64,000 nt of DNA from Bretschneidera sinensis. Lineage: Eukaryota; Streptophyta; Magnoliopsida; Brassicales; Akaniaceae. The notes under the pieces are model-generated. The model was not told the origin of the DNA. It was given only the letters and a program-made list of their open reading frames with translations, and searched no databases. The translations under genes and the position numbers were made by a program. Shown here in pieces: positions 35,057-46,600 of this stretch. Positions within the stretch are counted from its first letter, which is position 1. Every line of letters starts with the position of its first letter. The stretch is taken from positions 25,700,001 through 25,764,000 of the forward strand of contig CM043700.1 of the NCBI GenBank assembly GCA_023935145.1, in the 5' to 3' direction.

Positions 35057-38000
35057 TCAGAATTTGTAAACCATTTCTTCTGTGTATCCAAGTTCTTTGA
35101 GTATGCCAGTGAGCTGCAACAAAACAAAGGGAAAACAAGTTACTTCGGGAAAAAGAAACTGGACAATTAATTTTATCAGCATATATGAAAAAGCACAAAT
35201 TGATGTTTCATACCTCTCCTTGTGAGTGGTCTTTAGCCTTATCTCCAGATATATGCTTCATCATCCCAGGGGGACCACATACCTGAACAAGCAGAAGAAA
35301 GTGAGTCATGGGTTCACAATGAGATAAGAACTTATCCCAATCTCCACTCTGATTCTATATGAATGGTAGAAACTAGTTAAAGATTTAGATAATAAACTTG
35401 TATAACAGGCTAAGCTTGTCCTGTGATGCTGCATTTAGTTTCCAGTGCTCACAGTTTTATAGGTGACCTATTTAGAGTGAATCTCTCTAACGATTACAAT
35501 GACCACTGACCACTGCATCATTAACATTTCATCACAATACATCTCATGCAATGGTCCAGAAAAGGAGGGAAAAATAGATGCTTGTGAGAATACAACTAGT
35601 GGAAATTCTACAAAAACTAATGCTAGTCGGATGATCCAGATTTATTGCTTCGGCGTCTAGCTTGTGTGACAAAACTTTTGGCCATTCTACAAGGCCACAA
35701 ACTTGATTTAGAAAAGAATACGAAAACATGTTACTTATTAAAAAAGACAACAGTCCAATTGAATATAGTTTAACACACATGCTAATAATAAGTTAGCCCA
35801 TCAAAGATCAACTTCAAAACATTACAATCTCAAAGTTGCTTGAAAACAAAAATAAAATAAATATGTCCATAAAAGAATCAAGTGTTTTAAGGTCTAAAAG
35901 AATTACAGTGTTCCTTAACCAGTAAAATTTTTTACATGTTATAATGATATTTGTAAAATATACAAAATATTTAACTTACATATAGGGGTGGGTCAGTTTT
36001 CGCCAATAGACAGGTTAGTAAACCGAACCAAAGCGCTGGCATATCCTGTTCTCTAACCTGTAACCAAACTGTGGACTTGTAGAACCGACCAAGATTTTGG
36101 TTCGGTCGGTTTGGCCGTTCATCCCAAACCACTGCACACCCCTAGCTAACAGAGATTTCCCAGTCCTATTTTCATTGTTTGTTCCACTAAACAGAAGGAA
36201 ATTGGAATACATAGTCTGCCAATGAATTACTAAAGTAACTTCAGATCTCCTTTTACTAAGTTTTCCTTTCTATCTTCCACTTCTTTCCTCTTTTAGAGAT
36301 ACTGGGTTTTGAACTATTCCTAACAATGTGGTGAGTCTGAAAATTTGCCTATGTAAAGCTATGTAAACTTAATCCTTGGTTCTTTCTTCCATAGTTTAAA
36401 ATTCCTGCACTATGTAATCATGAATATCATAAGCATAGACATTTACAGAAGCTTTTTTTTTATAAATAAAAATTTATTAAGAAGCACCAAGAGGGTGCAC
36501 CAAAAAGCCAAATGCTATTTACAGAAGCTTAAAATCATCGAAATTAAATTCTCCAAACAGTCTTCTTTTCTCTTCTCTTCCTTCTTACTTCTTTCTGGGT
36601 CAATTTCTATGTATTGAGAATTTCCAGTAAAACACCCAAGTAGCTGGGAAGCTTATTTCCAGGAGCCAAATAGGTTTGGACTTTATGCAATTCAAGTACT
36701 CTTTTTGTCCACATAAGCACCTTAATAAATTGTGGGTATCAGGTGAAAAGAAGTATGTTTCTGAGGCGTGGTTTGAGAATCAATTTAAGCATAAGCCAAT
36801 GTACTTTTAAAAAAAAGTATAAGTCAGTTCTTTTGCTACCATTTTCTGTTTCAGAAACTGACATGGCATCATGGCCAGAAGTACTTGACTTATAGCCAGA
36901 AGTACTTAACTTTTGGCTTTGGGCAAACCAGCCAAGGTCAAGTATTTTTCATCTCTAGACAGGCTGCTGTACAGGTCTGTGAATACAGCAGACCAAAGAA
37001 AGAAGTAGAGCAGAGTATATCACTTTAATGGCATGGTTGGTTATTGATGATATTTCTCTTTTATTACGAAATGGAAGACAAGCAACAAAACACATTTGGT
37101 TGGCTGTAAATGGAAAATATAAAAAGAGAATCTAATACTGTAGACACCTACCCCACTAATATTCTCTTGACTTGAAAATAGACAGAGAACATGTAAATTT
37201 TTCAATAACCAAAGACTTTTTCTTCAATTTTCAAGTTGAATAATTACATTGGATAAGGAAAACATATGAGCCCCTCCGATCCAGATTCAACTTAATGCCA
37301 TATCTTGGTGTAACTATTTACGAGCAGTGAGGGTTGAGATGCGCAAATAACAAAGTGTTACTTACTAGGATAAGAGAATCATCACTAGGAGCAGGTAAGC
37401 CTTTAACAACCATATCCTTTGATATGTAACCTTTACCTCCTTTCCAACTTTTTGTTGGACTGTCTACGGTGTAGAATATCTGTAGGTTTATCAGGGAAAT
37501 TAGAAAATTAAAAGAAAGCTCGAATCATTAAAAACGAATATCCATTTTTTTGGGAATACAAGCATTTATTGCTTGCTGAACCAATTGGTACCTTCAAATT
37601 TGGGTGGCTAGCTGCTAGTATATCAAGCTTCTGTTTGAGAAGTATATCATCTGGAGAGACATTGGCATAAAGCACTGACACCTGTTGAAGTAAAAGACCA
37701 AAATTTATCTATAACTTTATAAAGACATTTTTAACAAGAGCATATATCAAAACAAATGACTTCTGTTGCTTTTGAACGTGTACATATTTAATGTCCAGAT
37801 ATACCCAATTAATAGGAGGGCTTTTGATGTGGTTGAGTTTATGGTAGAGACCATAAAAAATGAAAGTTTAATACCCTTTGTTTTTGGTTTAGGGGAAATT
37901 ATTTTGTAAATGTGGATGACTTCCTTGATTTTATAGATTTACTATCTTTTTGCAGATAGGTCTTTTGTAAATGGGTTTAACCCCCTTGGTACTCTATATA

Positions 38001-39500
38001 TATATAGAGATATCTAACTTTACTGATAAAAAAATATTGATTTTAAGAAAGAGATCCACAGTTCCAAATTTTGGTCCAGAAATAAACAACATAACAATTG
38101 GCATATGTGAGACTTGGGGATTTGCACATCTAGAGGAAAAAAAATGTTAAACAGAGCAAAAAGTTGCGGTCACAAATGATAACAATAAGATAGGCTCACC
38201 TGAGTTTTGTCTTCGGGATTCTTCAGTATCTCCTCTATTACCTGAAGCATTGGAGTAATGCCTGTGCCACCAGCAATCTGGAAAGAAAGATTACAAGTAG
38301 ACTTCAGATATAGGAGTCACCCAGTTCGATTTAACTTGGATAACATCATACTGTTACAATTATTACTATTCTGATATATTACCAGATAGTTTGACTAGAG
38401 ATAGACATTCAAATAAAATCTGGGAAGCAAATGCATATAAGCGAAAACAGTGGACAATAAAGAATGTGAAATTGATCTTTTTGGTATGATGGTATCTGGT
38501 AAAATTCAACTCCTAGCCCACTACTCCCAGAGATGCATGCCATTGGGTATTTAAAACACATGGCAAACCTCAATGCAAGGGATGCTTAAGAACGATGAAC
38601 CCTTACAAGCACCATTACCTACTTCTAGTTTCATAATGGAAAAAAGATAATAACTCTCTTTGAAGTGTAAATTTCTCCTGTCACTAGTTTCATAATGGAA
38701 AAAAGATAATAACTCTCTTTGAAGTGTAAATTTCTTCTGTCACTTCTTTGACAATAACTAATTAAGTTTAACACCTAGCTAATAAGCTCTTTGACAATAA
38801 CTAATTAAGTTTAACACCTAGCTAATAAGCTCTTACCATGCCAATGTGTTTCTTCATATTGGGAGAGTATCTGAGCTTTTCAATGGGTCTGCAAGAGATA
38901 ATTGGACTCAGTGTTAAAGATAATATATGGCAAAATCTCAGCTAAGACTCATAATTCATTTATTTGATAAGAACACTCATAATTCATAAATATGGACAAC
39001 CTACCCTTTCACTTCAACTACATCGCCTGGTTTTAAGCTTGCAAAATGCTGACTCATTTTTCCTTCTGGATACACCTGTAAAAGTTTTGAAAAATATGCA
39101 CAAAAACATTTCATTGAGAAGCATTACATTTGTGATGCAAGGACATCTTCACAGTTAGCAAGACTAAACTAAAAAAAAAAGTGAATGCATTAATAACTCC
39201 ATACCTTAATTAATAAATCAAAATATCCCTTAGCATCTTTGTCTGATATAGGAGTATAGCTGAAAATCAAAATCAAGCAAGTTCAACAAGTAACTTATGA
39301 ACAAAATTAAGACCAATATCATCTGATGATTTCAGAAGGAAAATCACATATAGCTTCAAAGAGTATCACTATGTATCGGTATTTGCAAATTGCAATAGAA
39401 TGTAAAAAATAATAATAAATAAAAGTAAATTGATTTATCAGTTTCTTCGTATCAAGATGTCTCTATGACCTCCTTGGTCCATCACTACTCAGAGAGAGGA

Positions 39501-39553
<53 letters not shown>

Positions 39554-42500
39554 TGACGATTACAAGACATAGACATAATTTTTTAGTTTTTCTAAACAAT
39601 ATAACATGGCATTAAATAAATATAATAGAAAATGAAATATAAAATTAGTCAAATATAATACATTAAATAATAATAGATAAAAATACATACACAAGGAGGC
39701 CATTAACTTATTTTACTGCTAAAAATTATAAGTTGCAAACATTATTTCTTAATTTTACTTATTATTTATATTTAAGATATGCTTAAAAACACATTTAAAT
39801 GAATTATGGTTGAGAAGCAAAACTATTCAAACAGCCAACAAAAACCAGATCCTTCAGTGTCCTTTTAGGTCATCTTGATAGCATAATACTATCAACCCTT
39901 CTTTTCCAAACATCTTCACAACCTTTTTACTACATTCAGCACTTTTATCAAAATGTTAACTGCTTAAAAACCAAGTAGCTTTATGCACTTTTGAAATACA
40001 ACTTCTGCTTTAAGTAAGATATATGCTAAATTTCAGCTTAGCCAAACGGGCTCTTATGACAACCAAGTCAACAATCAAGTACCATAAATGGGAAAAGGAA
40101 GCTTTGATTGAAAAATTTAAAATTTTGAATAGCTAGACTTACGGCCGTATTACATATTTTGTTTTTCCTTCAGCATCTTGTCCTAATGGAGCCCTGCAGC
40201 AACAAACATTCATTAATATAATGTATATATAGACAAGAGTCCTTGCAACTATAATCAACAGCCCCTCGTAATTCCAAAATTCAAAATCTCACAAGTCAGA
40301 ACAAGCATGAAGCATTTTTTACTATAAACAGCAAAACATACCTTGTAAGGATGCAAGAAGCAACATCTAGACCCAACTTGGCTGTGGGATCAAATGAAAA
40401 CCTGCCATTTCGAGAAGAAAAGGGGAAAAATTATACTAAATGAAGTAATGAACTATTTGAGCTACAATTGGTGTAGTTTAACTTAATCATTGAAAACTTA
40501 ACAAGTCCATTCTAATGTAAAAAAAAAAATTGATATTCTAAAGTTTTAGTAGCTTTCAGACAACTGCTTCACGACATTTATATCTATAATTACAACAAAT
40601 GATATCATACTGACAATGCTATGAAGATGAGGCTGCACTCATTAGTAACTTGTGTTTAAATTTTTATGCTAAGAGAGATAATAAATTAATTCAATTTTAC
40701 TAGAACATCCAACTCTGCCTGTGGGAGGGTTTTATGCTTTTCATAGCTGGTCCCAAGCCCAGATACAGGATGAGGGTTACATTAGGTATCCAACAGCAAG
40801 TATAAAACTTTGTCAGATCCTAGATTACGCAATTTTTGTAGTGTCTAATGGCGTAAAAACATCCATATAGCTGACCCCACTTAGAAGGCAAAAAGGCTTC
40901 GTTTGGTTTGGTTTTACTAGAACATCCACATCCTAGCAACATTAAGATGTTGAGGAATACATAAGTACAAAAACAAAGTCTATATGAGCATAAATTAATT
41001 TTTATAAGCTTCTGATGTGTGGAAGGCATCTAACAATAAAATAAAGTTTTCCAAGAAACTTAGTGCCTTAGACAAGTTTAATATGATGAAATATATAATT
41101 TCCCTTTTTAAAGGGAGAGATATAATAACAAAGAAGGCTCCCTGTATATGATATTTATACAACTGGTAAAATAAGGTATTGATTCACACATCAGTAACCC
41201 TCCACTTATATGACTATGCATTTTTCCCTGCTTTGTTTATTCAAAGAAAGTCTCCCCTAGTTAATCAATAACTTTCTCTGTTATTTAATAAACTACCCAA
41301 TAAATTTCTACCATAACCATTTCTCACCTCCAAGGCAGTTCCTGATCAACTGATCTTCAAAAAAAAGTAAAAAGTAGAAAGTATATTTCTGTTCAGCAAA
41401 GCAAATATTGAGAACCTTATGCTGTAGGAATTTTGTTTTTTGTGGAAAAGTTCAAAAAAATTTACTGACAACACTTTACCCCTTTTTTTACTAGACATAA
41501 CAGAACAATCCAAACAAGGAACCATGTCGAACGCATATTTTCATCTTTAATGGTTAGATTTTAGTACGAGATAGTGAGTTGATCGTAATGCAAGGTCTAC
41601 AAATCTAAACTTAAATGAAAAAAAAAATGATAGAGCCATGAGGATATACCTGTATAATTGAGTGTTGTGACTAACCCTTGCAGTGTCTTGCAGCTTAAAT
41701 TCAATCCACTTGTCTGTATTGAGAGCTGGAAGTGCACAAAAGAATCCAATCAGCTTATGATATATATATATATAGGCAAGAGAAGGTATAGCAGGTGCCT
41801 TAGGAATTTGTCTTCAGGTTTAAAGTTGAAAGTTTATAGAACTTAACTAACTTACTAAATTAGTGAAAAATGTTATAATTTAATCATCTAACCAATAACG
41901 AAGTCCCAGCAGCCTTATCACTACATATTTGCTAAACAGTCCACTAAAATTTTATGTAGGATAAGAAATAGAGGGGAGACTCACCAACTTTTGGACCTGT
42001 CTCTTCCTTCACTTGATCTAGATGAACCTATGATTATAAAGCATAAAAACATATAGAAGTTCTTAATCATAATACATTATGATATGAGCATTATAATATT
42101 CTTGCATATATAGATCACAGCAAAGAAACTAATCAGTTTAATACAGTCATTTCTAACAAAACCCAAAAATGAGCATCAAAATACACTTTCACCTTATGAG
42201 AAAATCAATATCAAATATATAATCCTATAATGATAAAGTAAAATGACATGCCAACACAGCCGCATTTCCAGCAAAGTTTTTTTTTTTTTTTTTTTGCAAC
42301 TAGCAAAAGTATTGTTAATACATAACAAATTTGCATCAGCTTAAACAAACCCATAAAATTTGCTCAACTCCTCACTGTCAATGTCCCATTTCCATGACCA
42401 AATTAAATAGTCGATGCTAGTTCACTAACATTACCCCAAAATTTCATCATGCAAAAGAGTAAACAGATGATAGACACTAGGATCGCATTGACGACCAGGT

Positions 42501-42790
42501 CGAACAAATAAAATGAGCTCGAAAAATGGGGGGACCCAAATATTCATCTCCTCGCATCTACAGATTGAATCAATAATCAAAGCGAACTCAACCCAGATGG
42601 GATTATCAAGACAGATTACCAAATTTGGTTCAGAGTAGAAGTAGTAATAGGAGATTCCACCAGAAACTGCAGCGACTGCGCCAAAAGGAACCCGGAGTCT
42701 GCTGTAACCGGGCTTGGATTGGTCCTTAAATGCGTTGGTTAATGCAATTGGTGTGGATTTAGCTAGTCTCCTGAAAAACGTAGTAGCCAT
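35057..42790 (-). CDS. CBR2: Mitochondrial NADH-cytochrome b5 reductase-like protein (13 exons)
   Basis: The minus-strand exons are 42790-42620, 42027-41985, 41725-41650, 40401-40342, 40193-40143, 39259-39205, 39075-39005, 38888-38837, 38277-38200, 37681-37592, 37479-37366, 35282-35214 and 35113-35057. All have GT-AG borders and consistent phases, giving 328 residues, the length I recall for Arabidopsis CBR2 (At5g20080). Residues 1-30 are a basic, serine/threonine-rich mitochondrial presequence, and a hydrophobic segment ([15 protein letters not shown]) follows. The FAD site is RPYTPIS (133-139), the NADH sites GGTGITPML (196-204) and CGPPGMM (289-295), and the C-terminus ends MVYKF. It transfers electrons from NADH to cytochrome b5 or related acceptors at a mitochondrial membrane. 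The family match is strong; the symbol is by resemblance. Introns contain a MITE, LINE fragments, tandem duplications and a (GA)n tract. Confidence 0.95.
35983..36144. mobile_element. hAT-like miniature element in CBR2-like intron 11
   Basis: This 162-bp segment starts TAGGGGTGGG and ends CACACCCCTA, an imperfect terminal inverted repeat of the same TAGGGGTG type as the element at 4706-5509. Inside are GGTTCGGTCGGTTTGG-like subterminal motifs. A clear 8-bp target duplication is not visible, so the ends may have drifted. Confidence 0.6.
36441..36530 (-). mobile_element. 5'-truncated LINE 3' end with 14-bp target duplication
   Basis: The direct repeat ATTTACAGAAGCTT (36441-36454 and 36517-36530) brackets a 62-bp insert. 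On the minus strand the insert reads TTTTTGGTGCACCCTCTTGG and continues into TTAATAAATTTTT with an A-run at its end. Poly(A) and long target duplications are the marks of target-primed reverse transcription, and the sequence resembles plant LINE 3' tails. It lies within intron 11 of the b5 reductase gene. Confidence 0.78.
37790..38037 (+). mobile_element. Probable LINE 3' end in CBR2-like intron 9
   Basis: The stretch ends TAACTTTACTGATAAAAAAA after GTAAATGGGTTTAACCCCCT and TGGTACTC, resembling the 3' untranslated tail of plant L1-type LINEs with a short A-run. I cannot identify a target duplication, and the left end is arbitrary. Confidence 0.35.
38625..38836. repeat. Two adjacent tandem duplications (59 bp and 43 bp) in CBR2-like intron 8
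   Basis: A 59-bp unit beginning CTAGTTTCATAATGG repeats at 38625 and 38684. Directly after it, a 43-bp unit beginning CTTTGACAATAACTAATTAA repeats at 38746 and 38789, ending at the splice donor of exon 8. Copies are nearly identical, so both are recent. The second duplication copies sequence that abuts the donor site. Confidence 0.9.
39506..39550. repeat. (GA)n microsatellite in CBR2-like intron 5
   Basis: A pure GA dinucleotide run of about 45 bases sits inside the intron between exons 5 and 6. It is likely length-polymorphic. Confidence 0.93.
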
Positions 42791-43897
42791 TTCAATGGAA
42801 ATGAAGCAGAGGAAAGAGCAGTGTACAAGGGTTACAAAATTTCCCGTTTCTAAGGGAGAAAAGAGGAATGCTACATTTTAAGCAACATAGATTCGGTACG
42901 TGTAGAAATGGTAAATTTGTCACAAGAAAACATATTTTTTTTAGCTAAACAAAACAACTTGATTTGACTCGGTGAAACAGAAGAAAATAGGGTTTTATAC
43001 TCAAGTCTATTGTTTTGCAACTCATACAATCATTCACCCTAATTGATTAGCATGTAGCTTACAAATAAGTCATTGTTAACAAATTATGTCAAAAACAAGT
43101 ATCGAAAATATTGATATGACAATTTTAATTATAAAATTATCTTTAATTAAGTAGTCATTTGCTATTCACATGGTATTTAATTTATTTTTCACTTTACATT
43201 TTTATATCATACACTTCATGTTTTTGGTAATAAAAAAAAATATTGCTAGAAGAAAAATAACTGCCAGTGGAAAAACAAAAGATAACATTTTTTTAGCCCA
43301 AAAAAAAATAATTGTTAAGCTTTTTCAATCTATAAAAGAAATTGAGTTAGATTTTTCATATTATGATTATGTTTGGGTATGAATTTAATTCAGCTTAAAT
43401 CCGATTTTTTAAATCTCTTCAAGACAAAAATTGAAAAAAAAAGAATTAAGAACCTGAATTTAAATTAGATTAAATTAATACTCAAACATGACCTATAAGA
43501 GGCCATTCTTTTTTCATACAGGTTAGTTTTGAGTTTTTTTTTCAATTTTTTCTCCTTTAAATTAGTTATTCATGTAAACTATTTTTCTCTAAATGTGAGT
43601 AAACATGTCTTCATCTAATCAAGCTTTGATGGAATGCCTCTGTAAACCCAATCGCAAAATAACTCTAAAACCAAATAGTGAAAAGTATTAGCTAAAGACC
43701 TTAAAATTAAACTCAAAGTAGTTTGAAAATAAACAATAAAACAGATCTAGAAAAATCTCTTGGTATTACTGATATGATACAAAAGACATTTATGGACATA
43801 TATGAAGTGTTGTTTTCTTTGTATGGAATTCAGCTATATGTATAAAGATAATTTAAACATTTCTACTTTAAAATAATGATTGCTTAATGAAAGAGAC
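42791..43897. other. Promoter side of the b5 reductase gene and AT-rich intergenic DNA
   Basis: The first 60-100 bases are the probable 5' UTR/promoter of the minus-strand b5 reductase. Beyond that I see only AT-rich DNA; the 70-codon frame at 43170-43382 has no family resemblance. Confidence 0.5.
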
Positions 43898-43900
43898 TAA

Positions 43901-45260
43901 GGGCATGTTTGGGGAGAGTTTTCAGTTTTCAGTGTTTGGAAACATGTTTAGATAACAGTGTTTGAAAACTGTTTTCAAAACAGTTTTCAGTGAAATGTTG
44001 TTTGAATAAACCAGTTTTCGAAAACTGTTTTGAAAATAGAAAACTGTTTGGATTACACTTTCTTGTAATTGTTTTCAGTTTTCAGTTTTCAGTGTTTAGT
44101 TTAGATTTTAATATCTATAATTAATTTTATTTCTCATATTTACTAAATATAATTTTTTACGCACACGCCAAATACTTGGAAATAATTAATATTATTTTGT
44201 TTTTAAAATGTTAGTATTTTTTATATATCATTGATCAAACATGACAACACTCTTTCCCTGGTCATGCCATGTTTGTTTGTTAAATAAATTCTTAAAAATA
44301 AAAATAAAAATAAAATATACAATACAACTTTTACAATTTGATAACATTTCAACAATTAACCCATTTTATTTCTCATGTTTGTTTGTTAAATAAATTCTTA
44401 AAAGTAAAAATAAAATATACAATACAATTTTTACAATTTGATAAATTGATAAAATGGAAATGAACGACCCAAAATTCTTCCTTGAAACGGGTTTGCCTCA
44501 ACTGCCCAATTTGGTTGGTTTGCCATCCTCACATCCTATAAGTCAAATAATATATCAATATATGAAATATATTCCTAAGAAAAAAAAACATAATTCAGTA
44601 ACTAAAAAAACTATATTTGAAAAAGAGTACAACAACTTGATTGTGTAAGATCAACTCTTTTTGAATATGCGCAGCCCTCTATTGAAAAATCCCAGTTTTC
44701 AAGGTTTCTGGGGTACCAGTCGATTGGTATATATCATCCAGTCGACTGGGAACTTACTGTCCGTTTTACCAGTCGACTGGTATGACTGACCCAGTCGACT
44801 GGAGACATACTGTCTCATATACCAGTAGACTGGTATATGTACCCAGTCGACTGGGTTGTCTTCCAACCCAGCTTTTCTGTTTCTTTTTAACTTAAAACAT
44901 TTGTTTAAAAAGATCATTTTTAGAAAACCTTTTTTGTTCGAGCCATTGAACAAGCTGTTACAATATACAAGTGAGACTTAGACTGGTTCTAATACCTTAA
45001 ACCTTAAATAGTTGAAAAAAATGACAATTTTCAAAAAGATTTAGAAGGAAAGTAGTGCAGAACAAATTTATGAATGAAATATTATACGCATCATTCACAA
45101 TTCATTCGCAATTTCACATAAATCCGCTTATGTCAAAAGTGCATCACACAAATACATACAGTAACATACTTTAACATTTCCATACACAACATTTCTGAGA
45201 CTCAAAATTCCCTCTCTAGGAAGAGAAAAGGGTTTTTGAAAACCCTCCCCAAACAAGCCC
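43901..45260. mobile_element. Possible inner Harbinger-type miniature element
   Basis: Reverse-complemented, the sequence ending at 45260 reads GGGCTTGTTTGGGGAGGGTT. It pairs with the left end at 43901 to give a 1,360-bp unit. A TAA lies one base beyond its right end (45262-45264), so the target duplication is imperfect. It ends about 20 bases before the stop codon of the chimeric frame at 45282. Confidence 0.5.
44716..44854. repeat. Palindromic repeat: six CCAGTCGACTGG sites in a 53-bp period
   Basis: The 12-base palindrome CCAGTCGACTGG or a one-base variant occurs at 44716, 44738, 44769, 44791, 44822 and 44843. Spacing alternates 22 and 31 bases, so the higher-order unit is about 53 bp in three copies with two palindromes each. 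Each palindrome contains the SalI site GTCGAC except in the variants at 44716 and 44822. It lies inside the Harbinger-like element. Confidence 0.93.
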
Positions 45261-45281
45261 ATAACATTAGATACTAAATGA

Positions 45282-46600
45282 TCACCGCCCATCTTCAATT
45301 TCAAATGGGACCTGGTTCCTTATGCTATCATAACCTGCCACGCCGATACTACTGCTACCACCATGATGGTCTGATAGCTTACCAAGAAAATATTCATCCT
45401 CTTCAGGGTACAAATCTCCTCCCATCCATGGATGTTTCTCCATTGCTCTCAGTCCCTCCAATTCCATTGTTACTTCTTTCATAGTAGGCCTTTCCTCTCC
45501 TTTGTCTCTTATACATCTCCTTGCTAAACTAGCAACATTCTTAAGTTGTTCAACATTTCTCTCATTCAACATTTGATGGTCAAGAACTTCGAGCAAACGA
45601 TCCTTTCTCATAGAACAAACAAAATAAGTAACCAAATTTAAACTACTATATGGTGGGTACGAATATTGCTCACCAAGTTGTAAACTTAAACATCCATTTA
45701 CATTTAACTCATTCAAGGCATCACTTTCTTATCCTATATTATCAACTTGTCCCGAATTTCCAATCTCTGCCTGGTGGCTCTGACAAAAGAAACCGGAATA
45801 GCGTTAAACAGAGGCGTCAGTGGTGCAGTCCATGTCTCTGTAGATTAAGAACGCAGAATTAAAAACAATCTAGTCGAATATTCAAGACAAGAAATTCAGT
45901 TACATATAAGTGGTATGTACCTATTAGGCAGAAAGTTCGATTCACTGGGTAACATCATATGGTGTTGATGCTCATTATTTGGAAGCCACGATAGACGTTG
46001 GGCTTCTTGAACACCCCCCATTACCAAAGGCAAAGACATTCCATTCTGAAACTGCAAGGAAAGATAAGTCTATATAAGATTCTTCCCACAAGGGGGGGTG
46101 GGGGGAGAGAGTGAGAGATATTATCACCTGGCTAGCACAGTCTAGCGATATAAGTTGGTTCTTCCCAAAATTTTCTTGCCAAGAGAAGCAGCTGCTATAA
46201 ATTTGCACCAACTTAGAATTCAGTTATTACTTAACATCTAATAGGGTGGATAAATAAATTAGCATTACTCAAAAGAATTTGAACCAATTGTTCTTAACAA
46301 GTGTGTGGTACAAGGTAACTTCAAATGATGCCCAACTTCAGAAAATGTAATTTCTCAATGTTACTAAATATCTTTTGCAACTTTAAAGCATCATTTAAAA
46401 CTCCTACACATAAGTTACTAGCTTAAATGAGGGAAACTAATGCCTACTTTGCACATCTAACTTTGACATAGAGCTACTACTACATGAAAAAATATCATAC
46501 CTTATGCAGGCGGATTCGGTCAATTGATCCTCTCAGCGAGTCTTCCAACTGCCTAAGATGTTCTATGTTGTCAATCTTATCCATATTACTCCAATAGCTG
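45282..46600 (-). pseudogene. Chimera of MIKC*-type MADS-box exons fused to a wall-associated kinase C-terminus
   Basis: On the minus strand the first part, about 46600-46498, reads YWSNMDKIDNIEHLRQLEDS, as in the K-like region of AGL30/AGL65 MADS proteins. Exons at about 46190-46130 (ENFGKNQLISLDCASQ) and 46052-45928 (FQNGMSLPLVMGGVQEAQRL, then SWLPNNEHQH) follow with GT-AG borders. The last, from about 45845, has DMDCTTDAS and then NELNVNGCLSLQLGEQYSY. At about 45635 this passes in frame into LVTYFVCSMRKDRLLEVLDH, CIRDKGEERPTMKEVTMELE and GLRAMEKHPW, the C-terminus of a wall-associated kinase, ending at the stop 45282. The MADS DNA-binding domain and the kinase catalytic core are both absent. 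Two in-frame stops interrupt the last MADS exon, so an intact fusion from the first exon is unlikely; a frame from 45716 is open. Confidence 0.8.

Noticed and set aside
44699..44953. 84-codon minus-strand frame with repeated PVDW motifs
   Set aside because: It is a translation of the palindromic 53-bp repeat.
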